In this document: in pieces, positions 10,405-20,953 of the stretch
Layout: every line of letters starts with the position of its first letter
Position numbering within the stretch: the stretch's first letter is position 1
Assembly: GCA_000333855.2 (NCBI GenBank)
Contig: CM007320.1
Span: 1-49,058, forward strand
Direction of reading: 5' to 3'
Origin: Endotrypanum monterogeii
Lineage: Eukaryota > Euglenozoa > Kinetoplastea > Trypanosomatida > Trypanosomatidae
Length of the DNA: 49,058 bases
Made by a program: the position numbers and the translations under genes
The notes under the pieces: generated by a model
Seen by the model: only the letters and a program-made list of their open reading frames with translations
The model's database searches: none
What the model was told of the DNA's origin: nothing

Positions 10405-12063
10405 TTAACGGTATTCTGGGGGAAGTCCAGAGCCGTTGATCATGCCCATAGTAAAGGACGGTGGAGGCCCGTTGGGAATACTGATCATCTGTTGCCCCTG
10501 CAACACAAAAGGCATTCCCATCATTCGTTGTTGCTGCAAGAAAGATGCCATATCTGGATTCAAATTCGTGAAAGCCATTTGCTGGCCCATTTGGGCATCG
10601 GGGGGCATTATCGGAATGGCTGACATTCCTTGCGGCATGTACGACGGAAGAACAGGATCCTGCTGCGACGGCGCTTGGGGTGCGCTGGCAGTAGCCTCCT
10701 TTTTCTTCAGTAAACGACGTCCAGCTTCTCGGTGGCGCCGCGACAACTTAGACTCGATCTTCACGCCATAGGGTGAGTTCTTCAAAAGACTTTGCAAGGG
10801 AATAATGGCATCGCGTAATTGTGTGAGCTGTCCGTCATCGGAGGCGGTTAAGATAGCAGTCTGAATCACGTAGTTTGCAAAACTATCAGTTAGCAGCTTC
10901 GGCAAAACGTGCGGCTCCGTCAGCTCGTCGACTAGCAGCTGTCGTACGTCCGGTGACGACGTCTTAAGACACTTCTCTATGACGTTACTGCTAAATTTGT
11001 TGCATGACAGCTCGGCCACGTGGTGAAGCATTTGTCTAATAATTTGATTCGTGTAGTTGGGTGATGTCGACATTGCTTCGTCATTATCATCATCCTTTTT
11101 CGAATTGTTGATTTCCTGCTGCTTGTCGAGAATAAACTGAACAACATAATTTCCAAACGGATCCTGGACAAGTTTGAGTGAATTGTTCAGGACTGTGTTG
11201 ATTATGGTGGTGTGATAGTGTTTGGGCGCGTGTTGCAAACACTTCTGAATGATGCAGCACCCCTGACGGTTCTTGCAAATATCAATGCAGTTGTCGGCTA
11301 TCTTCTGGAAGATGCGTTCGTAGATGAGAGTCGCACCAGCAGCATTCTTGTCAGAGTCGCCCAGCTGGCAAAAACGCGAAGAGGTGATCAGCTTTGAAAG
11401 AGAATGATTTCCGTTGATGTCCTTGGCAACCTCCACGATCGACGGCTCCAAAACACGCGTATACGTATCGAACTCCTCATGTGTGACAAGGGCATCAACA
11501 ATCCGTTGAGAAACGCGCGCCCCATTAGTATTGCAGGCCACTGTTACAAGATTAGCCGACAGCTCATTAATCAGTAGCAGGATCTCAGAAACACCACCCT
11601 CATTTGTTGTCGGATCGTAAGCAATGTCGCCCATCGTCGCCGAATTTGTCCCTGACCGCAGCAAGGGCAGCAGGTGCTGCATCAGCTCGCTCCCGTTGGC
11701 ATCGTTGGAAAGATCCAGTGCGTGATGAATGCACTCTTGTGTGAAGACGTTACGAAACGGAATCTTCTGACGCGCGGCCTCGTCTTCCTTTCCAAACTCC
11801 TGTACGTAGCGACACGCCTCTACCACCTTGAGCGCGTCTCGGAGCCCAGTGGCATCTCGCACACAGTTAGCGATGACCTCATTGACACGATCCATATCAG
11901 CATTGCCTGACTTGTTGTCGTCGATGGCTCGCCTGGCCGCCTCAGTAGCCTTCGTTTGGATCTCGCTTTCGAGAAGCCTAATGCTAGAATCCACCTCTGA
12001 AAGGTCCTTGAGAATCTCCTGTCGGCGCGCGTAGAGCGCTGTTAACTTGTCCTCCTCCGACAT
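10405..12063 (-). CDS. Pumilio/PUF-family RNA-binding protein
   Basis: This 552-residue protein belongs to the PUF family, whose repeats each read one RNA base and control the stability or translation of mRNAs; this matters in trypanosomatids, where gene control is post-transcriptional. After an N-terminal coiled-coil-like region (about 1-60), successive PUF repeats are visible from about 155 to 420. Their recognition helices include NTNGARVSQR, NGNHSLSKL, NRQGCCIIQKCL, DPFGNYVVQFIL, NKFSSNVIEKCL, DSFANYVIQTAI and SPYGVKIESKL. A loop rich in Asp and Asn (KKDDDNDEAMSTSPNY) interrupts two repeats. The C-terminus is rich in Gln, Pro and Met. The start ATG at 12063 follows a good pyrimidine tract. 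Its location suggests the orthologue of T. brucei PUF3, but the assignment within the family is unproven. Confidence 0.9.
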   Translation of the reverse strand: MSEEDKLTALYARRQEILKDLSEVDSSIRLLESEIQTKATEAARRAIDDNKSGNADMDRVNEVIANCVRDATGLRDALKVVEACRYVQEFGKEDEAARQKIPFRNVFTQECIHHALDLSNDANGSELMQHLLPLLRSGTNSATMGDIAYDPTTNEGGVSEILLLINELSANLVTVACNTNGARVSQRIVDALVTHEEFDTYTRVLEPSIVEVAKDINGNHSLSKLITSSRFCQLGDSDKNAAGATLIYERIFQKIADNCIDICKNRQGCCIIQKCLQHAPKHYHTTIINTVLNNSLKLVQDPFGNYVVQFILDKQQEINNSKKDDDNDEAMSTSPNYTNQIIRQMLHHVAELSCNKFSSNVIEKCLKTSSPDVRQLLVDELTEPHVLPKLLTDSFANYVIQTAILTASDDGQLTQLRDAIIPLQSLLKNSPYGVKIESKLSRRHREAGRRLLKKKEATASAPQAPSQQDPVLPSYMPQGMSAIPIMPPDAQMGQQMAFTNLNPDMASFLQQQRMMGMPFVLQGQQMISIPNGPPPSFTMGMINGSGLPPEYR

Positions 12064-12101
12064 GTTTACAGTATTGCGTCACCCCTTTGCTCTTCCGCCG
12101 T

Positions 12102-12150
12102 CTTGTCGGTGAAGGTGTGGGGAGGGGGAGAGAGGGAAAATTCTTTGGAA
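12102..12150 (-). promoter_or_regulatory. Predicted trans-splice acceptor for the PUF gene
   Basis: On the minus strand a long C/T tract (about 12112-12150) is followed by GACAAG, with the first AG at 12102-12103, about 39 bases before the PUF ATG. No other ATG intervenes. Confidence 0.5.
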
Positions 12151-13251
12151 AAGTCGGAAGGAAAAAAAAAAGAGGACCCCAATTCTGAAGTGTGCTAGTA
12201 TTCGTGTGTGTAGAGTAAGGATGTGACTGGGAACTTGTGACGAGTGATTGAATACTGGTGGTGGTGGAGACAACGCGGAATGCAATGCACAGAGATTTTC
12301 TGTATGGTGAATGTACACAACAGAAAAATTTTAAAAGAAAAATAACGGTCGGAAGATGACACAAAGGGGCAGAGGATGAATAGGAATAGACACCTGTCTG
12401 TGAGCTAAAACGAAGAGAGAAGAGGTGTTTTCAAGTGCGACGCCTCTCAGAAGGTGAAATAAAGCGAAAAAGATTTTGCTAGGAATAGAGTCTGGTTGCC
12501 TGCAGGGTTCGCCCTCAATGTACGTCTGTGAAGGTGGGGTGCAGTGGTGTACTTCAATAACCTGAGCAGCTTTATGCAATTTCAAGAAATCCCTCCTCAC
12601 CAAGGACAGAGAGCTAAGGAAATAAAACAGAGGATATATATATATATATATATATGTATATGTGAAGTGGTAGGATCTTGTAGGAAACGAAAATTCGTCA
12701 CATGAACACGGATGAATACTACATTCAAGAGATCATACTGTCAAGCATGCGAGGAGGTATAGGAATGAAGTTGAGTGTTTTTCGAACCTTACCATGGCAC
12801 ACTTCGACGCATGTCAAAAGCAGACGAGAAAAGATAAGCAACTCCAAGTCGAGAAACTAGTTTTGCTCAACCAAATGATGATAGCGCTTTATGTGCCAAT
12901 ATTTCTCATATTGCCAGGCCTTCGCATACGGTGGAGAAAGGTCAGTGCGCGATGACATCCGAAAACGCATTTTTAAAAATGCTGGTGAGTTGAGGTAGTA
13001 AAGACGGAATAATCGTTCATAGTAATCGATAAAAGAAAGCCAAATGAAGTAGGCTATTTTGGTTTAGCAGTGTCTGATGTTAGCACCTGTCATCTGCACA
13101 TCCTCCGATGCCCCTATTTTTCTCTGACAATATTTTTAGTTTTCGAGGCGGATCTCCACTTGTCGTTTTTTTTTTTAAGAGGATCAGTTGCCAAAAAAAA
13201 AAATTGAGGTATTTTCGTATGTTCGTATGTGTAAGTGTGTGACACGAGGGC

Positions 13252-13775
13252 TCTGCCTTATTGATGAGGAAAGGACTTCACTGTGGAGTACCTGGGAGAA
13301 GAGTTCTATACCCACATTCTCAGTCCCACCCCCAACAACCCCTCTGCCGACGTAAACACACTTCCGGTGCGGTCAGAGTCGGGCAACGGCAAGGTGTGTG
13401 TGTTTTTTTTTTTCGGGGGGGGGGAGCCACAGGCCATGCTTTGCAACGGGTGCGAGTGATCCGGACTTGGGTGTGGCGTCGTCTCGAAGCCCTCCGTGGC
13501 AGCGGGTGCGTTTGTAGAAGTGACACGGTAAGCAGTGCGCTGACCCGATACGAACGAGCCCCATCCGGCCCCAAGGAACCTCTCGCGGGAGCGGGGGGAC
13601 TACCCCAAGACACACACCACGTAGCCACCAGCAACGCCAGCGAGCGCATAGCAGCTGAGGATGAAGCCATGTTGGCATAGCAGCGTCGAGTTTTCTACAA
13701 CGCATATCCTCGATTGCCGTCAATACCGTGGCGCGCGCATGTGAGGCGGCCGAGGCGGGAGGTGACATGTGGCGC
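13252..13775 (-). repeat. Inverted repeat copy A (about 524 bp)
   Basis: This segment is almost identical, in reverse complement, to 41595-42120. Differences are a one-base indel near the GGATGGGG stretch and length changes in the C and A homopolymers. The edges are sharp, with flanks that do not match and no obvious target-site duplication. Each copy contains an open frame beginning MASSSAAMRSLALLVATW, which looks like a signal peptide, but the indel changes the frame after it, so conserved coding is not supported. It could be a mobile or amplified element, or a fragment of a surface-protein gene. In this copy the signal-peptide-like frame is in the same direction as the local genes. Confidence 0.8.
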
Positions 13776-14273
13776 GGTATCCCTGCCTAGTGATAAAGCT
13801 GACACGTCAAGAAAATGTAATTGTGTCTTAATGCCTAGAGCAATAATAATATCAAAACGCGCCTCTGGCGTAGTCAATTCTTTCCCTTGTCGATCCTCGC
13901 TCGAGGAGGGGAGAAGGGGTCGAAGGCCTTCCCGATCGTTGCCCCAGCCGTTTTCTTTGCTATATTTATGTGTAGACAGCTATTCACGCGCATTCACACA
14001 CCCAGATAACGCAAATGAAATCCGAGAAAAGGAAAGCAAAATACAGCTTCGTGTGCAATTGGTGCGGAGCGCAGACAATGACGAGATATTCTCTCTTTAG
14101 GGAAAAAATCTCTGCTCCACATAGTCTGGATGGGTAGACAAAAGACACGATGGCTCTGGAAGTCGACTCATCGCAGCGGGATTAAAACACAGCAATAGCA
14201 GCCTTTTTTTAAAAGACGGAGGATTGCGCCTTAGGTAGCGAGCACGAGTACCAACTCCACAGTCGGAGGCACG

Positions 14274-15965
14274 TTACATGTGTGAGTGCATGCGCTCGAT
14301 GTTCGCAGCAAGGAGCATGTACTGCTTGTATAATGTATCATACAGGTCAGCCATCGCTGGACACGGCTTGTAGGTCATGGAAGAGCGGCTCGCCATCTGC
14401 TCTTGGGCTTCAGGAATGTTTGCGTAACACCCAGCAGCAGTTGCAGCGGCAATCGCAGCCCCCAAGGCACAGATTTGCTCGCTTTCGCAGACCGCTATGG
14501 GTATGTTTAGCACGTCAGCGAGAATTTGGATCACCAGTGGTGACCGTTTCGCGATGCCTCCAACTGCAATTACATTGTCTATCCGCACACCCTCTCGGCG
14601 GAACCGTTCTACAATGGCACGAGAACCGTATGCTGTTGCTTCGATCAGAGCACGGTAAACGCTTGGTGCGTCACTACCGAGCGTGAGACCGCCGATCACG
14701 GACTTCAGATTTTGATTAGCATCGGGGGTGCGACGGCCGTTAAACCAGTCCAGGGCATGAACACCATACTTACAGGGACGAATCTGACTGGCTTCTTCAC
14801 TAAGAGAGAGAAGCATCTTGTCACGTATCTCATGTAACAGCGCTACTTTGCTGGTCTCATCTAGACAAGTCGATCTGGCAATGAGTCGAGTAGAGGAGTA
14901 CTGGAGCAATTTAGAGAACCACGCGAAGACATCCCCATAAGCGGATTGACCTGCCTCTAGGCCAATCATGTTCGGTACGATAGAGCCATTGACTTGTCCA
15001 CAAATCCCCTTTACGCAGCGTTGGCCGAGAATTGCGCTCTCGATCACCATCATGTCGCATGTCGAGGTGCCCATGACACGCACAAATGAGTGCGGCTTTA
15101 TTCCTGCCCCCAGGGCGCCGAGGTGAGCATCGATGCCACCACCAGCAACCACCACGTTTCGACTGAGTCCAAGGCGTATCGACCATTCCTCGCACAACGA
15201 TCCTACGGGTTTGTCAACAGTCTCGGTTGTGTCACTCATACGAGAACGAAAAAGACCCAGGCGGGGGTGCAGCTGATCGAAGAAACTACGCGGTGGAAAA
15301 CCGCCCCAGCTCTCGTGCCACATCGCCTTGTGCCCGCACGCACAGCGAGAACGGACAATGTTTTTGTATGACGTGACACCAGTGAAAAGTGCGGGGAGCC
15401 ACTCACTGCACTCCACCACACCGTACGCAGCCTGACACACCTTTTCGTCGTTTAGGATCAAGTGCAAGGCCTTGGACCAGAACCATTCCGAAGAATAGGT
15501 ACCCCCGCAAAACGAGGTGTAATCGGGAGTGGTCTTGTGTGCCAAAGCATTGATAGCGGTGGCCTCCTCAACCGACGTGTGGTCCTTCCAGAGAACAAAC
15601 ATGGCGTTGGGGTTATCGGCAAAGGAAGAACTAAGGGCAAGAGGCATACAGGCCTCATCAACCATGCATGGGGTGCTACCTGTAGTGTCGAAAGCAATCC
15701 CGACCACACTGTGCCGAACCTCTGTGTCAGCCGCTTCCAAAACCCTATTTATGACGACCTCTGCTGCTTCGATATAGTCGCGCGGGTGCTGGCGGTACTG
15801 CATCGAGACAGGGTCGCAGTACATCCCTTTTGACCAGCGTGGGTAATTGAACACGGCGCTCCGCAGCTCCTTTCCATCCCGTACGCGCACCAAGACCGCA
15901 CGTGCGGAATCAGTGCCATAATCCAGCCCAATAACCATTGGTTCCATTATCGCTTGGAGCAACAT
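14274..15965 (-). CDS. FGGY carbohydrate kinase, ribulokinase-type
   Basis: This 563-residue sugar kinase of the FGGY family phosphorylates a ketopentose, most likely ribulose, with ATP and so feeds pentoses into the pentose phosphate pathway. It has the actin-like ATPase fold. VIGLDYGTDSARAVLV (11-26) is the phosphate-1 motif; the GTDSAR form is typical of the AraB group. It is followed by GIAFDTTGSTPCMVD, FVLWKDHTSVEEA and GGTYSSEWFWSKAL for sugar binding. The C-terminal ATP lobe has VVAGGGIDAHLGALGAG, MGTSTCDMM, ALIEATAYGSRAIVERF and VIAVGGIAKRSPL. Length matches bacterial ribulokinase (about 560). The ATG at 15965 gives a short leader (MLLQAIMEP) before the first strand; an internal Met at residue 7 is a possible alternative. 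The substrate is inferred from family likeness. Confidence 0.9.
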   Translation of the reverse strand: MLLQAIMEPMVIGLDYGTDSARAVLVRVRDGKELRSAVFNYPRWSKGMYCDPVSMQYRQHPRDYIEAAEVVINRVLEAADTEVRHSVVGIAFDTTGSTPCMVDEACMPLALSSSFADNPNAMFVLWKDHTSVEEATAINALAHKTTPDYTSFCGGTYSSEWFWSKALHLILNDEKVCQAAYGVVECSEWLPALFTGVTSYKNIVRSRCACGHKAMWHESWGGFPPRSFFDQLHPRLGLFRSRMSDTTETVDKPVGSLCEEWSIRLGLSRNVVVAGGGIDAHLGALGAGIKPHSFVRVMGTSTCDMMVIESAILGQRCVKGICGQVNGSIVPNMIGLEAGQSAYGDVFAWFSKLLQYSSTRLIARSTCLDETSKVALLHEIRDKMLLSLSEEASQIRPCKYGVHALDWFNGRRTPDANQNLKSVIGGLTLGSDAPSVYRALIEATAYGSRAIVERFRREGVRIDNVIAVGGIAKRSPLVIQILADVLNIPIAVCESEQICALGAAIAAATAAGCYANIPEAQEQMASRSSMTYKPCPAMADLYDTLYKQYMLLAANIERMHSHM

Positions 15966-16400
15966 AACGCGACGTGTAATGGTTTACGCAAGTTGAAAGA
16001 AAACAGAAATACCTGAAAAAATGAGGGCGGGCGAGTTCAATTTCGAGTTCGTCGGGTGGGACTGTGAATATTCGAGTGCGATGCCTTTTCGGTGAAGCGC
16101 CTGATGATCCGCTTAAACGCTAAGACAAGAGTATGCGCTTTAGATTAGATCGCCCAATACACTCGAATCACAGGAAGAGTCACCAAGGGAAAAAAAAAGA
16201 TTGAATACAAAAAGGGGAGCAAGAGGGAAGTCAGGGAAGTTGTAAGGAACCCCCCCCTCCCTCCCTCTAGAGATGCGGGGCAGGAAAGCACCAAAACATC
16301 ATAGCGGATCTGCCATGATGGCGATCGGGTTAAAAAGAGAGACTGCACACATTCTTAGCAGGTGTTCCGCTGTTTTACCTGACACGCAGAAAGAGATAAT

Positions 16401-16442
<42 letters not shown>

Positions 16443-16904
16443 GTTTATATTTTTATGTGTGTTGTGCATGATAATGAGCTGGAAAAAAAAAAAGAAGCAA
16501 GGAATCCCCAGCGTGAGAGGATAGGGCGTCATGGACCCGACTGTAAATGCTAAAGGGCAGAAGTTATACCTGGAAACATGTGTTTGGAAAGGCAAACACT
16601 TCATCTCAAAAAAGTCAGCAAAAGGTGTGCACGCAGCGTGTAACCACCAGAGGCTCAAAAAGGGCTCATGCATCAACAGTGGAATAGTCGGCAGTGGTGT
16701 GTGTGTGCGTGTGTGTGTGTGTGTGTGCATAAGAGGGGAAAGAAACATACGGCGACTAACTGAAAGAAAACGATATCTAGTATTCTAATCAAAAAAAAAT
16801 GCCGAAATGACAAATCGGGGAGTTCAAATTTCAAGAGGAAAGCCAATGAGGCAAAGCAGTCAAAAACTGTGTACTCATCTCAAAGGAGACCTCAGCCTAG
16901 GCTC
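15966..16904. other. Intergenic region with CA/TA and GT microsatellites
   Basis: About 0.9 kb with a (CA)n-(TA)n tract at about 16400-16442 and a (GT)n tract at about 16696-16728, plus A runs. No gene is seen. It is the 3' UTR of the SAP-domain gene and the 5' processing region of ribulokinase. Confidence 0.5.
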
Positions 16905-17876
16905 CTAGGCACTGTAACGGTACCGCTTCAGAGGCGGTGTGCTGTCGGGATCCTGCGGAGTGCACGTGTGTACCCCAGAAGAAGCGCGTGCCCCCCTTCG
17001 AAAAATACGCGAGCTTGCATGTACTAAGGCACCCCAAATACCATTGGTTTTCTCGTCACCTGTGCGGGAATCAGGTGACTGCAGTTGCGTCGGGGGGGTG
17101 TTCCGCAGTAGAGGTGAAACGGAAACACCAGAGTTTCGAGTGGAATAGCCAGTGGGAGAACTTATCAACGTTGAATCTCCTGAAGGATCACCTGAAGAAG
17201 AAGCCTTGGAAACGCCCTCCAATTCATGCACATGTTGCAGCGCCTGGAGACGACCCACAAGACATGCTTTGTTACCGGCAGTAGATACACCGCGATCGCG
17301 CAGGAGCCCCTTCAGCTCCGCCACAGTCATCTGCGACGGCCTCATAGGTGTATCCCGTAGCGGTCGCTTTTTCGTTCGTTGTACTGTGCGTTGGCGCATG
17401 ACAGGCGAGCTGTCGCTGGTGGTGTCATAGAAGTCCGAGTCTTGTTCTTCGATATACGTAGAGCTGGATGATGCGGAGCTGGGCAGCTCAGTGGACGCAG
17501 TGTCCGATCTCGTCGCGTGCAAGAAGTCTTTCAGGAATTCACAGCAGGTCTTGAGGGCGGCGCGGATGTTCGCAGCCTGCGCAGCATCTCTTGGCACGGA
17601 CAAAAACCCGCTGCCTTCGGTAAGCAAGAAACCGTCGTATGAGACCAGCAGCGCGGTGTCAACTCTGGCGACGTTTGCTGCGCCAGTGGAAGTCTCAATT
17701 GGACGTGGAAGCGGGGATGCTGAGTGGGGAGACTTCTGTGAGGACGCAGGCGGCGATAACGGCACTAGAAGCCGTGTCATGCGAGACTGTCGTGTTGGCG
17801 GAGTGCCGGAGAGCTCGTTCAGAAGTATTTCGCTTTCATCAGCGACGTATACCAGTCGCCGCTTGACTGAAACCAT
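16905..17876 (-). CDS. SAP-domain protein, putative nucleic-acid binding
   Basis: The ATG at 17876 gives 323 residues starting MVSVKRRLVYV; the longer frame to 17897 starts only at TTG. The one recognisable domain is a SAP motif at about 183-213 (MTVAELKGLLRDRGVSTAG, then GNKACLVGRLQAL). This two-helix module binds DNA or RNA and is found in chromatin and repair proteins. The rest is Ser/Thr/Pro-rich and probably disordered, with a basic patch just before the SAP (QRTKKRPLRD) that may act as a nuclear signal. A short ordered region around residues 70-120 (TALLVSYDGFLLTEG...ALKTCCEFLKDFL) is not recognised. The C-terminus is also basic (PPLKRYRYSA). A nuclear or chromatin role is inferred. Confidence 0.8.
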   Translation of the reverse strand: MVSVKRRLVYVADESEILLNELSGTPPTRQSRMTRLLVPLSPPASSQKSPHSASPLPRPIETSTGAANVARVDTALLVSYDGFLLTEGSGFLSVPRDAAQAANIRAALKTCCEFLKDFLHATRSDTASTELPSSASSSSTYIEEQDSDFYDTTSDSSPVMRQRTVQRTKKRPLRDTPMRPSQMTVAELKGLLRDRGVSTAGNKACLVGRLQALQHVHELEGVSKASSSGDPSGDSTLISSPTGYSTRNSGVSVSPLLRNTPPTQLQSPDSRTGDEKTNGIWGALVHASSRIFRRGARASSGVHTCTPQDPDSTPPLKRYRYSA

Positions 17877-17931
17877 GGCTGTGAGACTACAACACAACTG
17901 CTCTGCCCTCCTGAAGAAATTATCTGGGCCT

Positions 17932-17985
17932 CTATGGGCGCCGGTGGGTGGGTGGGTTGGTGGGTGGTGAGAGCGTCGTTGGACT
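17932..17985 (-). promoter_or_regulatory. Predicted trans-splice acceptor for the SAP-domain gene
   Basis: On the minus strand a C-rich pyrimidine tract made of repeated CCCAC units runs toward GCGCCCATAG, with the AG at 17932-17933, about 55 bases before the ATG at 17876. Confidence 0.4.
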
Positions 17986-18743
17986 TGAGTTGAAATTGAA
18001 GCTCTCTCGCTTCTCGATGTGCTTCAGAGTCAAGCGCAGAGTGTGTTATTATTTTTTTTTAATTCAGTGTCAAGAACGCCCCAACGAATAGATCAAGGGA
18101 TGTAACATGTACTTTTTGGCGTCTCGCTTGAAAGCAGCTGTCGAGAATACAAAATGAAGGATTATGCGAACATAAACACCAAGGTGTAGCGGCATCTTAT
18201 ATAGAGAAACAGAACATATAGGTGCATACTGATGTGTATAAGAGGAGGAAACAGCGGTCAAAAAAAAAAAGCGCCAAAAGATGCCTCAGTGCCTCGTGTG
18301 CGGCACACTCGAGAGTCGCTGTGAGTATTTCCAAGCGATAATGAAATAAGAAGCGAGCAGCTAATGAAACTTGTTCGTTTTCTTTTATTCTTTTTGGAGG
18401 GGGCAGCTGCCTGAAAAACGTAGATCTCTCAGCCAATGGCAAAATCGCACAAACATGGATTTTTGTTGTGTACATGTCAACTACACAGTCATGCTGCTGC
18501 ACATTTTTATCTTTCCCAAAGGTTTTTGTTTTCATCATAATCATATAGGCTGGAAAAAGTCAAAAGTGGACCAATCTCACGTTGACGCGGGCGGACTAAA
18601 CGTACGACGACACCCGGATAAGGTAGAGAAACCTTATTAGGGTCGTGAGAGGAATACAAATTTTAAAATAAAAACTAAAAAAGAAAGAGAGAAAGTGGTG
18701 TGCAATGCACAGCAAGTCTTCATTCCCATGTGCCTTTCTCACA
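17986..18743. other. Intergenic region between the TPR protein and SAP-domain genes
   Basis: About 0.76 kb, AT-rich with T and A runs. No coding frame with an ATG and coding texture was seen. On the minus strand it is the 3' UTR of the TPR-protein gene. Confidence 0.45.
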
Positions 18744-19511
18744 TCAGCTGCGCAGGGCGCGTTGACACCTCAGAATACCCTGAGATGCACCAGACACGCC
18801 AGGAGCAATCGACTGCGCATTGGTATAGTCTTCCAGTGCCAGCTTCCATTTCTCCATGCCTTCGTGTGCGATTCCACGGCGAAGGTACGCTTTCACGTTT
18901 GACGGATCAATATTTATTGCGGCATTGCAGTCATCCACCATGAGAGAGTACATATGCGTCTGCTGGTGGCAAGCGGCACGATTCGTGTAGTACACCGCCT
19001 TCTCCTTGACTGGCTCCTTCTGCAACTCAATAGCACGACTGTAGAACTCCGCAGCCTGGTCGTACTTGCCATCTTTAAAGAGGGAGTTGCCAAGGGTCTT
19101 CGCTTCATCAGGAGTCTTGCAGGTCTTCGTGCTCGCTTTCTCATTGCGCTCCCGAAGCTTGCTATTGATGCTCTGTAGCTTTTCCATCACCTCATCGTTC
19201 TGGGGACTCAGTTTGAGGGCATCCTGGAACGATTTCTGCGCCTGATCGTACTTGCTCAAGCTCTCCATCGCGACACCCTTTCGGAAATAGCCTTTGAGCC
19301 AATCGGGGCGTACGCGAATGCACTGATCAGCATCCTCCACAGCTTTCTCGAATTTGTTCAAGCTCTGCCAGCTGCCAGCTCGGTTCGAATACAGTGCGCC
19401 AGAGGCCTCGCTGTTGGGATCCAACTCGATGGCTTTGGTGTACCACTCGATCGCCTCTTCGTACTTCTTCGCTTTGAAGGCTTCGTTGCCCTTCGCTTTG
19501 TAACCCTCCAT
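18744..19511 (-). CDS. STI1-like TPR protein (putative Hsp70/Hsp90 co-chaperone)
   Basis: The ATG at 19511 gives 255 residues (MEGYKAKGNEAF...); upstream in frame only TTG is available. It consists of two blocks of three tetratricopeptide repeats, at about 1-105 and 133-240, joined by a charged linker (LRERNEKASTKTCKT). Both blocks keep the carboxylate-clamp residues that hold the EEVD tail of Hsp70 or Hsp90. The first has K-G-N (KAKGNEAF), N (LYSNRAG) and K..R (LKGYFRKG). The second has N (AKTLGNSLF), N (YYTNRAA) and K..R (VKAYLRRG). STI1/HOP proper is about 540 residues with three TPR blocks and DP domains, which are missing here, so this is a shorter relative, probably a cytosolic co-chaperone. 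Recalled annotation of the syntenic Leishmania gene as an STI1 homologue agrees. Confidence 0.85.
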   Translation of the reverse strand: MEGYKAKGNEAFKAKKYEEAIEWYTKAIELDPNSEASGALYSNRAGSWQSLNKFEKAVEDADQCIRVRPDWLKGYFRKGVAMESLSKYDQAQKSFQDALKLSPQNDEVMEKLQSINSKLRERNEKASTKTCKTPDEAKTLGNSLFKDGKYDQAAEFYSRAIELQKEPVKEKAVYYTNRAACHQQTHMYSLMVDDCNAAINIDPSNVKAYLRRGIAHEGMEKWKLALEDYTNAQSIAPGVSGASQGILRCQRALRS

Positions 19512-20051
19512 TTTTGAATGTGTGAGAGACTGCGACAATCGCGCAGAGGGGAATCGATGAGATCTAATATAACGCTGAGAGGGTTCAAAAATTCTGGAGG
19601 TCGAAATAGATGTTTTTTTCTGACAAAGTTCACAAAAGCAGAGAAAAGGGGGAGCAGTGCGAGTCGGTTACAACATGCGTTCAACAGAAGGGAAAAAGTG
19701 GGTCATGTTCCAGATGAGCCAAGGGTAACATCAACTCCCTCACAGAGTAAAAAAAATGGCCACAAAACTTCAGAGAAAACCGCAATGGGGAGAGTCTGCA
19801 CTCTGTCGAAAAGACGAGGTGCAGAAAGAAGCAAGACCTCCGCCTCTGAATGACGACAGCAACACGGCCGTACTCTCATAGGAGCTAGGAAAGTGCTGAT
19901 ACACGTCACTAGGAGGGGGAAAAAAAGAGAACAGTGCATAGGTTGAGACCTGAGCGATAATTCCGAGTTCCTTAATCTCTGAGGATTTTTTTGCTTTGTA
20001 GCTTTTCCAGAGGAGCAATTAAACTTCTTTGCACTACCCCACCAGCAATGC

Positions 20052-20521
20052 AGCGACCCATCGAGTACCTCCTTCGAGATACCTCTCTACTTCGTTTGTT
20101 CGAGAAAAATAAAGTTTCTACACCGTCTAGACGTGACGTGCCCCTGACGCGTGTGCGTACACCCCTCCTCGTCTGCGCCTGCGAGAAGTCGCACCACCGG
20201 TGTCAGACAAGCTCCAGTGGACTGCACATTACCACACACACCGGCGACGCACAGCATCCCAGTCAGGGGCAGAGACAGTGCCATCGGTAGTATAGGGAAG
20301 TGTAACGAGTCTCAGCGCATGCCACGTGAGCTCACCGAGAAAGCAGACCAGCCCCCGGTCAGAGTCCCTCCCCAGCTACTGTGTTACTGCCCACATCTCA
20401 CGCTGCACCCTAACTCGCCTCAGACAGGCCCGCAGCACCGTAAAGTGTGCCGGCTCTCCACCCTGTAGCCGGGTCGACCCTCGAGCTGCTCTCGTCACGT
20501 CTCCCCGCGATGTGTACACGG
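20052..20521. repeat. Direct repeat copy 2 (SIDER-like retroposon candidate)
   Basis: This matches 4643-5112 base for base except at 20103 and 20460, then runs into the run of N. The breakpoint on the left is as sharp as in copy 1, with unrelated flanks. The assembly gap probably exists because the repeat could not be resolved. It sits in the presumed 3' UTR of the leucine carboxyl methyltransferase gene, in the same orientation as copy 1 relative to transcription. Confidence 0.75.
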
Positions 20522-20953
20522 NNNNNNNNNNNNNNNNNNNNNNNNNNNNNNNNNNNNNNNNNNNNNNNNNNNNNNNNNNNNNNNNNNNNNNNNNNNNNNN
20601 NNNNNNNNNNNNNNNNNNNNNNNNNNNNNNNNNNNNNNNNNNNNNNNNNNNNNNNNNNNNNNNNNNNNNNNNNNNNNNNNNNNNNNNNNNNNNNNNNNNN
20701 NNNNNNNNNNNNNNNNNNNNNNNNNNNNNNNNNNNNNNNNNNNNNNNNNNNNNNNNNNNNNNNNNNNNNNNNNNNNNNNNNNNNNNNNNNNNNNNNNNNN
20801 NNNNNNNNNNNNNNNNNNNNNNNNNNNNNNNNNNNNNNNNNNNNNNNNNNNNNNNNNNNNNNNNNNNNNNNNNNNNNNNNNNNNNNNNNNNNNNNNNNNN
20901 NNNNNNNNNNNNNNNNNNNNNNNNNNNNNNNNNNNNNNNNNNNNNNNNNNNNN
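20522..20953. other. Assembly gap (432 N)
   Basis: An unbroken run of N. Predicted proteins that span it are artefacts. Its true size and content are unknown. Confidence 0.99.

Larger units (their letters stand above)
12064..14273. other. Intergenic region between ribulokinase and the PUF gene
   Basis: About 2.2 kb. It contains a (TA)n run at 12634-12655, poly-T and poly-A runs near 13170 and 13195, and inverted repeat copy A at 13252-13775. The remaining sequence shows no gene. On the minus strand the right part is the presumed 3' UTR of the ribulokinase gene. Confidence 0.5.
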
